Origin: Roridomyces roridus
Lineage: Eukaryota > Basidiomycota > Agaricomycetes > Agaricales > Mycenaceae
Length of the DNA: 64,000 nt
Direction: 5' to 3'
Assembly (NCBI GenBank): GCA_029378245.1
Contig: JARKIF010000002.1
Span: 2,232,001 to 2,296,000 of the forward strand
Part shown: positions 45,969-56,200 of the stretch, piece after piece
Position numbering within the stretch: position 1 is the stretch's first letter
How the letters are laid out: each line of letters begins with the position of its first letter
Program-made: the position numbers and the translations under genes
Notes under the pieces: model-generated
The model's input: the letters and a program-made list of their open reading frames with translations, nothing else
Told to the model about the DNA's origin: nothing
The model's database searches: none

Positions 45969-46002
45969 AGTATATACAAACGGGATATCTTATACAAATT
46001 GG

Positions 46003-48192
46003 CTAGTCTGACTTGGAGTCGCTCCTCTCTGGTCCCATGAAAATATCACGAATGCTCTCCAACTCTCTCTCCCATCGCTTGTGGTCCGCCTTCAATTTGA
46101 CAGTTTCTTCGGGGCTCAACACCTCGACATCGCCGTCCGAGTCTGAAATCGTGCTGCCGTCTCTGCCATTGAGAAGGCTCTCCAACTTGGTCTGCTGAGC
46201 GTAAAGCTGGTGATAACTTTGAAGATACTTGAGATAAGTCTTGTTGTATCTCGTGCGGAGGCCATTGCGATCTGTGGGCAAAGGTTTGACGCTGGAGGAT
46301 GCTTGCGGACGGGAACGATGGACAGTCGCTGTCTGAGGGGCAGGATCGCGGCGGACCTGACTCTCATCCTCGGATGAAGTGTAAACGGGGGACGGCCGCT
46401 CACGTCGCTTGGATCCAGAAGAGTTTGACCGTTGAGATTGGCTGGAACTCTTGGCGACCATATGAGTATCGCCAGAACGCCCTGCTAATGAAGATCGACC
46501 AGCCGGCGGTTCGTTTCTGGATTTCTGAGGCTGTCGAGTGGGAGGAGGAAGAGGGGACGGCTCCTTCTTGATTGCTTTGACGGGAAGAGAGTGCGCTTCT
46601 GGTTTTCTGGGAAGCGACAAATCTCTCGCAGCTGCTCCAGGGACCATGCCTTCCGTTTTGCGTCTCTTTGAACTGGGTAGAACGTCTTCGTCAGGCATGT
46701 CTGCTGACAACTTCTTGCGTTTCATTTCGGGTGCTCGTTCTCTCTCCCTTTCTGCGACAGGTGTAGCGTCTTTGACCTTTTTTACTCGAGGGGGCGCTTT
46801 TTTTTCCTGAACAGGCGGGGCAATTGGAGGAGCGGGTCTGGCGGGTAATGAGGCACGAGGAGGTTCCCTGTTCGTACGAACATCACGGGGACCACCGCGA
46901 GAAGAGGAGGTGGTGGCGGGCACCGGCGGCGTGGGGGGATTGGATATGTCTGGGCTGGAGACTTTGGATATCCTGAAGCCAGAGCCGGGACCTTTGCGGG
47001 CAGGGCCGGTCGCGGATGGACTCGGACCATCTTCCACTTCTTTACCCTTGCGTGGCGCTGGCTTACTCTCGTCCCGCATCTGAATCTCGGCTTTCGGGTC
47101 GGGCTTGGGTTTCGCTTTCTTCTCCTTTGCCTCTTTGGAAGAAACCCCACGCTTAGGGACCTCGCCAGAGGCTCTGGAGCTCGACGCGACCATGGGCGTT
47201 TCTATGCCCTTGCGGTAGATAACATGTGCCCACACAGCATCGGTCTCGGGAATGTTTAGGTTGCTGAATGTTAATCGGGCAGTTCGAGCGACAGCGGTCT
47301 TTTCCTGCTCGGAAAGATCGGCCCACTCGTACGGGCGCACCTCGACCCATGTGGCAGGTTTGAGGCGCCACAGAGTGGGTGCCTTGGAAGGATTCGGTTG
47401 TTCCGCGAGCTGGCGTGTATGGATGAGAGAAGGGTAACTGGAGGAAGGAGAGAACACACCTGGCTGAGAAGCGCGAGTAGTTTACGCCTCGCTCTCTCCA
47501 TATCATGCTCAGAAGGGACTAGTCGCAACAGTTCGTCCACAGACGTTTCTTTGGCCGCCAGAGGCTCCTTGACCGCTAAAGCCTCCTTGACTGCCAGAAC
47601 CTTGATCACGGCAGTGCGAAGAGGCGATAGGGACGGAGAGGGAGCGCGAGCGGCGGTCGCAGCCGGACGGGGTTGAGTAATGGGTTTGGTGAACATGGAG
47701 GACTTTACAGGGTCCTTCTTCCTCTTCTTGGACTGAGTAGACGGAATATCGGGCAGAGTCTCAAGGACAGTGATGGTGCGACCTTCTTTGACCTTTTTGG
47801 CGTCGAGGGTAGCGGAGCGGATGCTGTCCTCGATATCGCGGAGGTCACGCTCTACGGTGAACTTTCCGGTGATATTGGCATAGAGTTTGAGTGGAGCCAT
47901 GGGCTTGGAGGCGGAGGATGCGCGAAGATAGAGGTCGTGAGGGGAGTTCTCCTTGAGCGGGCGCATCGGAAAGAAGGTATCGCCAATGTGGATACCCTGC
48001 GCAGGTTAGCTGAATGCATGATTGAGCTGCAAGTAGACATACGGATTCATTGCCGAAGCTGAACTGGATGTGGGGACTGTTATGGAGCGCATCAAGAGAC
48101 TCGGCGGTCATTCTGACTATCATGGCCTGCTTGGGTAGCGAATGTGCAGTGTGACCTTGCACGGATAGTTTAGCACCGGTAGGTAAAGACAT
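46003..48192 (-). CDS. ELL-family RNA polymerase II elongation factor
   Basis: ELL proteins suppress pausing by RNA polymerase II. The ATG at 48192 begins MSLPTGAKLSVQGHTAHSLP. The N-terminal ELL domain reads QAMIVRMTAESLDALHNSPHI, then GIHIGDTFFPMRPLKENSPHD after a short intron, then LKLYANITGKFTVERDLRDIEDSIRSATLDAKKVKEGRTITVLE. This follows the order of human ELL (ligand-like strand, glycine-rich strand, and the GxIQxKxTV segment). A winged-helix-like part (SVDELLRLVPSEHDMERARRKLLALL) follows, joined by an intron to LKPATWVEVRPYEWADLSEQE. A long charged disordered region leads to a C-terminal coiled segment (YNKTYLKYLQSYHQLYAQQTKLESLL) that resembles the occludin-homology helix. Family identification is by pattern only. 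Confidence 0.75.
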
Positions 48193-48339
48193 GGCGTCGT
48201 TGTAGTGCACTGTGAGTGGTGATGACAGACAAGAGCGGATCAGCGTGGCGATGCTGACAGCGGCATCAACCGTCACGTGGTGGTTTTGAACAACTGGTCA
48301 GTCTGATCAAACGCATTTCATCCACTTCCTCAAGACAAA

Positions 48340-49013
48340 ATGGTACGCCCTGTCCCGCCGCCGTGCTCCTCGATACTCACAGCATGCGAAGGCCGACCAG
48401 AAGACGACGCCCACCAACCCTATGAAGGAGCCCCGGATTGACAAACTCGTCATCAGTGCGTTGTAGTAATTTTCTGCCTTGAATTTTCTCAACTCGTAGC
48501 AGACATCTCGGTGGGCGAGTCTGGCGATCGTCTCACCCGTGCCTCCAAGGTTCTGGAGCAGCTGACCGGTCAGACCCCCGTTACCTCGAAAGCCCGCTAC
48601 ACCGTCCGTACCTTTGGCATCCGTCGTAACGAGAAAATTGCCGTCCATGTCACCATCCGGGGCCCCAAGGCTGAGGAGATCCTTGAGCGTGGTCTCAAGG
48701 TCAAGGAGTACGAGCTCCGTCGCCGCAACTTCTCCGAGACCGGAAACTTTGGCTTTGGTATCCAGGAGCACATTGATCTTGGTGCGCGGTACGACCCAGG
48801 CATCGGTATCTTTGGCATGGACTTTTACGTCGTCATGGGCCGTCCCGGTGCTCGCGTTGCCCGACGGAGACAACAAAAAACTCGCGTCGGCTTCCAACAC
48901 CGAATCAAAAAGGAGGACACGATGGCATGGTTCAAGCAGCGCTTCGACGGTATCATCCTGGTACGTCCTCTGCTTCGAGACTGCTATTTACTGACTCTTT
49001 TGAAAAGAAATAA
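48340..49013 (+). CDS. RPL11: 60S ribosomal protein L11 (uL5)
   Basis: Large-subunit protein that contacts 5S rRNA. Four coding exons (48340-48342, 48383-48455, 48503-48960, 49008-49013) give 179 codons plus stop. The first coding exon is the ATG alone, followed directly by a GTACGC donor. Exon 2 gives [24 protein letters not shown], and exon 3 [41 protein letters not shown] and [20 protein letters not shown], all diagnostic. The last exon codes for one lysine and the stop (IIL-K). The gene is divergent from the ELL gene, with 147 bp between start codons. Confidence 0.96.
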
Positions 49014-49293
49014 ACGCTCTCTTCCCCTCGTATGCTACACACCTGTCACGCAATGCATATATGTTACTCATGCCGTCTGTCTTGCCTGATGTTTAAGTCT
49101 AAGCATGAACACGTCCCAATAAATCCCTTGGCCTTTAGATCTCGGCAAGTAGGAACGATGCGAGAGGACATGTAAATAATTATCGCAGTCCAAGTACTTG
49201 GAAGTTGACCGCGTGTAACGTGCCTCTCGAGAATTCGTCTGTGCCTCGGCAACTAAGGACCTACGGGTCCAGACTCGAGCAACGCACGCAACT
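49014..49293. other. Intergenic region downstream of RPL11
   Basis: 280 bp with the RPL11 3' region and the 5' flank of the MITE. No gene is seen. Confidence 0.4.
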
Positions 49294-49734
49294 AGGCCCC
49301 CGGGCACTCCTTACTAGGTCCCTCCGGATTTCTCCTCGAATCGGGGCTGTTTTACTCTGCGAAAATCGGCGCTCGAGCGCTGTTTTACTCTATTTCGGAG
49401 CGGAAAAAACGTTCCCACGGTCCCAAATCGGGCAAATTTTCGCTCCCCGCCTTTTTCGGCTTGATTTTTCGCCTGTGCGCTCAGTTTCGGCCCCGCTCAG
49501 CCGCGTTGATCTCACTGTCCCGAGTCTCGAAACCATCACCAAATCAACACCAAATCATGGCTTCTGATCACCTGAACAGCAAAAAAAATCCAGGCTCCGC
49601 CTGATTTACTCTAACCCGGAGCGGCGCGGCGCCCTCCGGCCCTGATTTACTCTATTCACGGTGCCAAAGTCACCCATTTTGACCCCTTGATTTACTCTAT
49701 TCCGGAGGGGCCTAGTAGGGAGTGCCCGGGGCCT
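49294..49734. mobile_element. 441-bp MITE, hAT-like (8-bp target duplication)
   Basis: Terminal inverted repeats of about 34 bp: the left end begins AGGCCCCCGGGCACTCCTTA and the right end, reverse-complemented, begins AGGCCCCGGGCACTCCCTAC, both continuing to CCTCCGGA. An 8-bp direct repeat ACGCAACT flanks it exactly (49286-49293 and 49735-49742). The size, TIRs and 8-bp duplication fit a non-autonomous hAT element. There is no coding capacity. Five copies of a TTTACTCT motif lie inside. Confidence 0.88.
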
Positions 49735-49798
49735 ACGCAACTCACACCAAGAGGTGGCAGATCAAGCAGATCGACACACAAATGATTAGGCTCGTAAA

Positions 49799-49855
49799 CC
49801 AGCCGGTACCCTACTGATGCCATCACAACTTCAGACAATCAAGGGTACCGGCTGG
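49799..49855. repeat. Perfect 14-bp inverted repeat
   Basis: CCAGCCGGTACCCT at 49799-49812 and its exact reverse complement at 49842-49855, with a 29-base loop. Confidence 0.85.
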
Positions 49856-49958
49856 GCACCCGCATCGCGTGTTTCGGTGATGGATTTTCTCCCCGCCATT
49901 TCAAAGGCTCGACTTGGAAAATTTCATCCAAAATGCTCAGATTTTTGTCTCTAGTGGG

Positions 49959-50576
49959 TGACTTCCCGTAAGACAAATGTGTATTTTTTAGATACTTGGT
50001 GGTGCCAATAATGGCAAGTAGTGTACTTATGCTGAAAGTAATCTCTATACTGCAGGGTCTACCCGTAAGACTAGGTTAAGACATAGCTTTCCTCCTCTCA
50101 CTGATTCACAAAGTCAACTTCCGACCTTCATGATGCTTCATCCAATTTGAACCGATCCTTTTCTAATTCCTCGGAGCAGAGCCTGAGAGTGCTGAAATGC
50201 TTTTATGCCGATGGAATGCATTCCTGGCTGAATCAGAATTCATCTGAGAGAATCATACAGCATTTTCTGACCAATGAAGCCTTGAATGAGCATCCATCAC
50301 AACAGCAGGGAGGATGAGTTGAGGAGGATGAGTTGAGGATGAGCGGAGGTGAGCCAAACATGATTGCCGAATGCCAGTCTTTCCATTTTGGGTCTGCATT
50401 CATCGAAAGTAATCTGTAGAGGGGGTCCCTACCCCCCCTACAGATACTCAAGTGTGCGAGGGTTTCATGTCTTGTAAGCGAGATCCGAAGTCAATGGGGT
50501 CCTGATGGAAAGCCCGGCAGCTCGGCAAAACAAGTAGAGTATCTGATTTGGAACACATCTGTCTTATGGGAAGTCA
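49959..50576. mobile_element. Probable 618-bp inverted-repeat (MITE-like) element
   Basis: The left end TGACTTCCCGTAAGACAAAT matches the reverse complement of the right end TGACTTCCCATAAGACAGAT, with 21 of 23 bases identical over the full arms. Similarity continues weakly inward to a shared GATACT. No target-site duplication is clear, so the limits are provisional. No coding sequence is present. Confidence 0.5.
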
Positions 50577-51367
50577 TCCAGTTGTCCTATTTATTGCAAT
50601 ATGGATAGTTTTGCATTCTCTATCATTTCCCCCTTCCTCAGTTTCTGCTCAAAAATACATATTTCGGGGTGCTACTTGGACTGGGAGGCAAGTACATGAA
50701 ATAGATGCAATATGCACCTCAAATCGATGCTTCCGAGTCTAGGATGAAAAGAACATGAATTCGGGTGGAGGATGTCTGAAGGCCAAATTGGGCCCGCGAT
50801 ACGGCTGTGCTGCATTAGCTGAGGCAGGTTCCGAGACCTTCCAAGTCGGCCCAATTAGGAAACGGTGGCTTGCAGCGACGAAAATTCGGGATTGGATGAG
50901 TCTTGACCAATGGCAGGAATGCCAATGCAGCAGACACATTTTTTAGGTGGTGGGATGAGCCTCCGAGCTTGATGGGGTCCCATCGATGAAAAATTACTGC
51001 TAAACACAACTTTGGCTCATTTGGTAGAGAATGAAAAGTTATCCATTGTCAAATAGGTGGCTAGGGAAACAAAAATCTGAAGATTCTGGTGGTTTTTTTC
51101 TAAGTTGAGCCTTTAAAATGGAGAAAATCCATCACTGAAACATGCGACGTGGCGGCCCAGTCCGTCCACGAGGTTATCTTTTTGTGTTTGTTTGGTGTGA
51201 TGGCTGAGTGGACGTGACTGGCCGAGTGGATGTGACTGGCCCGCGAGTCTAAGGAATGATGTAATGTAACACCCACCCACAACAAATATCAATAAGCTCC
51301 GGCACAGGCCTGGCACACACATACCACCACCCCTGCCTCCTTCTGTAGGCTCAAGAATACTTGTATT

Positions 51368-51588
51368 TGTTGGAGATCAGTGATTGTATCATCGATCATT
51401 GATGGACTGATGGCATGTTTGTGTCACGTTCTAATCATGTGATTGTGTTTGATGGTATCATGCCCTTGTTCCCTTTATGGCATTCCCCTTGTAGTCTCTT
51501 ATTTAGGCATTCCCTTTGTCTTGGTACACATATATACCAGCTAGAGTAGACCTGAGTCTCCAGTTTCTCACTGTTGACTCAGGTGTGT
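51368..51588 (+). repeat. copia-1 5' LTR, first part
   Basis: Starts TGTTGGAGATCAGTGATTGT and contains a TATA-like ACATATATACC. It is interrupted after GACTCAGGTGTGT by the CACTA-like element. Confidence 0.93.
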
Positions 51589-52867
51589 CACTGTGGTCTG
51601 CCAACAACCTGGATTCCAGGTAGTGATTTCAGTATGCCGGAGACCTGGATTTCAGGTAGATAACTACCTGGATTCCAGTAGAACATTTCAAATTTCAGGG
51701 TGCCGGTTTTCAGGTATTAAAGGAAACATTCCAGGGGTCGGATTCAGGGTGTTTTGACCTGACTTCCGGTCAATATCAAGCTGAATACGCCACATCTTCA
51801 GGTATTGGGCAGGGGGGAATAACACACAAAAAGGTAGTGAAATTCTGTATGATTGATATGGAAATACATGGCTGTCTACTACTGGGCACCGTTCAGTTCC
51901 TCGTCGGTCATCAACCCGTGCTTCTAGCAAGGAGGTCAGTCCGCGTGGGGAGTGGACAACTCACCACGACGAACAGCATCCACTAATTGAACAGGACTGC
52001 CAAAAGAAGTCAGTGAGATGAATGAACGATACGGCGCGTGACACACCCAAAGATTATTCACAGCCCAGCTGGTAGCGAGTCATCTGGTGTAGCCGGACAA
52101 TGGGACTGGCCATGGGAGGACTGGTCCGTATGCAGGCTATACGGTCCAAGGTGAGTGTTGGGCAGTCAAGATGTGTCCGAGAACGCACCTAATAAGTCTC
52201 GTCGAGGGGTCAAGCGGGCAGCACATAGCTAGGGTGAGGGCATGGGGGAAGTTTGGGGGCGTCGAGCATCCCAAGGCAGCTTTATATTGGCTGTGGAGCG
52301 CTAAGCGATGGAGTGAGTGGAGCGTATGAGAACGCACAGCCCGAGCCGGGTTGGGTACCCAAGAGCGAGAGAAGATGTACAACACCAGAGAGAGTAAGGT
52401 TGGCCGGGTTGGCAGGATGGGGAGAAAGCGAGGCGGGACGGAGGAGATGGTGGACGGTGGTGGTGGGTGGAGAGTGAGAGGATGAGCAAGCCTGACGTCA
52501 CCAGCTCCACAATTCAATTCGGAACCGGCATCGGCGGCACGTGCAGAGGACTCCAGTGTCCACCAACCAACCGGTCATTGTCGACTCACTGCTGAGCACA
52601 ACATATGGATTACCACCTTCAACCGTACCTTCATTAAGTAGGGGTGGGAAAGAATAAATGACTTTGCATACCATCTCTCAAAAATTTCCCCGTACAATTC
52701 ACGTTGAAAAATGCTGACTTTCACGATGTCCAACTCAACCCCGAGAGATACCTGAAAAAACTCCCTGAAATCCCAAGTACCTGAAACCAATTTCAGGTCA
52801 AAAGAGACTGAATGCTGAAAGTCAGGATGCGAGTACCTGAATTCCAGGGGGTTTGACAACCACAGTG
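51589..52867. mobile_element. 1279-bp non-autonomous CACTA-like element inside the copia-1 5' LTR
   Basis: The ends are CACTGTGGTCTGCCAACAAC and, reverse-complemented, CACTGTGGTTGTCAAACCCC; similarity extends to CCTGGA-TTCAGGTA. The 3-bp flanking duplication is TGT (51586-51588 and 52868-52870). CACTG termini, a 3-bp duplication and many subterminal repeats of a palindromic ACCTGGATTCCAGGTA-like motif at both ends are typical of CACTA (EnSpm/CMC) elements. No transposase is visible; open frames inside (for example 52137-52517) have no recognisable domain. It must depend on a transposase supplied elsewhere. Confidence 0.82.
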
Positions 52868-52939
52868 TGTATTTCTTCTCATATTGAATAAAAGAGTTTC
52901 TCACTGTTGACTCAGTCCTCTCTGCTTCCTGTTTCAACA
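52868..52939 (+). repeat. copia-1 5' LTR, second part
   Basis: Resumes with TGTATTTCTTCTCATATTGA and ends TGTTTCAACA, as in the intact 3' LTR. Confidence 0.93.
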
Positions 52940-52951
52940 GGTTATGGGCCC
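52940..52951 (+). promoter_or_regulatory. copia-1 primer-binding site (initiator tRNA-Met anticodon arm)
   Basis: GGTTATGGGCCC starts directly after the LTR. It is the exact complement of GGGCCCATAACC in the anticodon stem-loop of eukaryotic initiator tRNA-Met, as used by the half-tRNA-primed copia group. Confidence 0.85.
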
Positions 52952-53238
52952 CGTGCTTAACTGAGTGCAACATCATCTGAGATCCTCATCTGACCGCATT
53001 TTTTGCGCTTTTCTGCCCCTTTTGTGTGTGCATAAGCTTTGTATATAGGAGCTTCAACTGTTGGGACGAACCCTCTGTTTTGAGGTAGTCTTTAGTCCAC
53101 TGGAAAACAAACGGTAGTCAATCCGTTGATTTCAGGGTTAGGGCCATTAGTGCTCGACAACTGGTCGCTCTGTAGCTAGCTTTATCACCTACACATCCTT
53201 TTCTTTACCTACCTTTCCTCACACACACATTTGGGGCC

Positions 53239-56200
53239 ATGTCAGACTCAGACCACTCCAATGGGCCTCTGCTCACCAAGGATGTCCACTTCCCCAATTG
53301 GCAGAGCGATGCCAAAGCATTTTTGCGTCGCAAGAACATCTACTACTGTTGCATCTCATCTCCTAAAGCAGAAGACGCAGCAGATAGGGAGAAATGTGTT
53401 GGATATCTTTGGGGCATGCTATCCCAGGATGTCAAGCCTCTTGTCAAACAACATGAGGACGAGCCAAAGGCTCTGTGGGAGGCCTTGGAAGCACTTCTGG
53501 CACCAAGGAAGGCTGGAGCTCGCTTCAATGCCTACAAGACGTTGACTTCCATTCGTCTTAGGGAGGATGAAACACTCTTGTCTCTCACAGGCCGTGTCTC
53601 TAGCGCTATGCGCATCCTCAAAGACTCGAGAGCCAAAGACTTTGATCTGGCAAAAGCTGATGAGGAACTACATTCTGTGGTTCTTCTCATGGCGCTTCCT
53701 GATGACCCCAAATTCACTGTCCTTAAAGGTCCCTTTGAGCAGTCATCTACTGATCTCAAAGTGGCTGAGATCGAAGCTGCCTACACCAATCATCAGGCCT
53801 TCAGGACTGCTCATCAGGAAGGCGACACCAACCAGCTTAATCCACTTTCTGGGCTTGCTATGGCTGCCACATCCTCATCCCAATCCAATACCGCTCTGGC
53901 TGTTGTGCCTACTGTCCAGACCGCACTCTGTGCATTCTGTGGTTTATCCGGTCATGGCCTTGCCCAGTGCTACAAATTCTATGATTTGCTGGGAAAGCCT
54001 CGGCCTGCACCTATCTCTAAAAAGGGTAGTGCAGCTGCAGCGTCTCACGTTGCGTCAAATGCAAGTATCCTACCCCACTCAACTACAACATCCGCTGATG
54101 ACCGTTGGAACTCAGACTCAGGGACAACTTCGCACATGACTGGAAAGCGCAAGTTGCTCCTAAATGCCCGTCCGCACAGGGTTCCAATAGAGGTTGCGAA
54201 TGGAGTTGTTGTTTACTCCGAGTTGGTGGGGGAAGTTATGCTTAGACCACGTTTACACACGAGACGCGGTCGTCGATCTATCATTCTCACAAATGTCCTG
54301 TATGTTCCCAAACTGTCTCACAATCTCATCTCTACTACCTATCTATCTCGCATTCATGGCTATTCGATTCTAATGGAGGGATGCATCATCTCCTTCAGTT
54401 TGAATGGTGAATTGCTATTTGAAGCAGATATCGATGAGAGGAATCAGGCATTTATTCGAGAGATCGAGGCCCCTTCTGCTTCAGCAATGGCCGCTGTTGG
54501 AACCTTGCCGCTTGATCTGGACTTGCTGCATCGTCGGCTTGGCCACCATTCTGATACCCAAAAGATCTTGCGCAAGGGTCTGGTTACTGGTGCTGAGCTC
54601 ACTTCAAGTCGGAAGCCAGATCCAATTTGCGAGCCCTGCCTTGCTGGCAAGCTGAATGCGGCTCCTTTCCCTTCTACTGGACATCGTTCTGAAGCGCCTC
54701 TTGATCTCATACACTCTGATCTGAAGCAATACCAGGTCTTCACTCGTGAAGGGTGGAAGCATCGTATTGTCTTTGTTGATGATCACACTGGCTTCAAAGC
54801 AGTTATGCACATGAAGCGCAAGAGTGGAGCATTGAAAGCGTTCAAGGTGTTCAAGGCGCAAGCTGAGAATCACTTTAATCGCAAAATCAGGGCGTTTCAG
54901 GATGATGAAGGTGGAGAGTACATGTCCACAGAGTTTGAGGACTACCTCGCTTCTGAAGGCATTGTGCGTCGTCATTCAACGAGGAATAGACCACAGCAGA
55001 ACGGGACGGCTGAACGTGCTAACCGCACTGTTGATGAACATGCAATTGCTATGTTGCATGAAGCAAATCTTCCGCCTTCCTTCAGGGCACTCGCTGTTGA
55101 AGCCTACATTCATGTGGGGAACATGCATCCTACTGCACGCATTCCGGACACCACTCCTTACCAACTCTGGTACAAGGAGAAGCCAGATGTGGCGCATCTT
55201 CGAGTATGGGGCTGCCTGGCCTATGTGCCTGTGCAGAAGGACAAGCGTGAGGCCTCTGGGATTCACTTCCAGAAATGCATCTTTGTGGGCTATCCATCCG
55301 AATACAAGGGTTGGAAGTTCTACAATCCCATCACCCGCAAAATAGTCATTGCGGAACACGCTGTCTTTGACGAGCGCTACTTTCCTGGAGCAAGTCCTGA
55401 GGCTATGAAAAAGTGCCCAAAGACACCTCCATCCTCGCTCGTCCATTCTCTTCCTTCTGTGCCACCGACTCCATCTGTAGGAGTGCGCGATGCCGGGGGA
55501 GATGAGGACGATGATAATGTGCATATTGCACCCCCTCCAGCTGTTTTAGCCAATCCACCTGCTACTCCCAGATCACCCTCTCCTGATCCTATTGGTCATC
55601 GTACTCCTACACCACCTCCTGCTCCTCTGTCTGATGCTCCTTCCCCCATTGGTGTTGCTGCTCGTCGCAAACAGCGTGGGCAAGAAAGGGACCGTCGCCC
55701 TGAGGTCGAGCGCCGCTGGGAAGCTCGTCAACCTACTCCAGCGGTTGTCGACTCCGACGATGAGCCATCCTCTCCCACTGTCCCTGCACCTGAAGATCCT
55801 GAGAGTGATGATGAGTTGCTAATCCAAGCTGGAAGCGCACTCATTGTTGCTCATGAAGGAGATCCGGCAGATATGGTGCTTCAGGAAACCAATTCTATCT
55901 CTGTGGAGTATGCGCGGTCTGCTATCCACTCTCACAACCCGCGCTCCTATCACGAAGCTTTGCAACGTGAGGATGCACATCTGTGGAAGGAGGCAGCAGT
56001 GGAGGAGATTAACTCACTGCTGGAAAACTGCACTTGGGATGTTGTGGATTGTCCACCCGGCATTAAGCCAATTCGCTCTCAATGGGTCTTTCTCATCAAG
56101 CACAAGTCCGATGGCACCATTGAGCGCTATAAAGCTCGACTTGTTGCTGATGGCCGTGGCCAACGCCATGGCATTGACTTTGTTGAGGTCTTCTCCCCCA

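Larger units (their letters stand above)
49743..51253. other. Intergenic region with inverted-repeat structures
   Basis: No coding sequence is supported. It contains a perfect 14-bp hairpin (49799-49855), a probable 618-bp inverted-repeat element (49959-50576) and short direct repeats such as GGATGAGTTGA (50,311-50,340) and GAGTGGACGTGACTGGCC-like units (51,205-51,242). Confidence 0.5.

Noticed and set aside
49799..49855. tRNA gene or CRISPR unit
   Set aside because: The arms do not form a cloverleaf, there is no A/B box pattern, and CRISPR arrays are not expected in fungal nuclear DNA; no regularly spaced repeats were found.
52137..52517. 126-codon frame as a transposase or gene in the CACTA-like element
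   Set aside because: Pro/Ser/Leu-rich with no DDE or zinc motif; not supported as coding.
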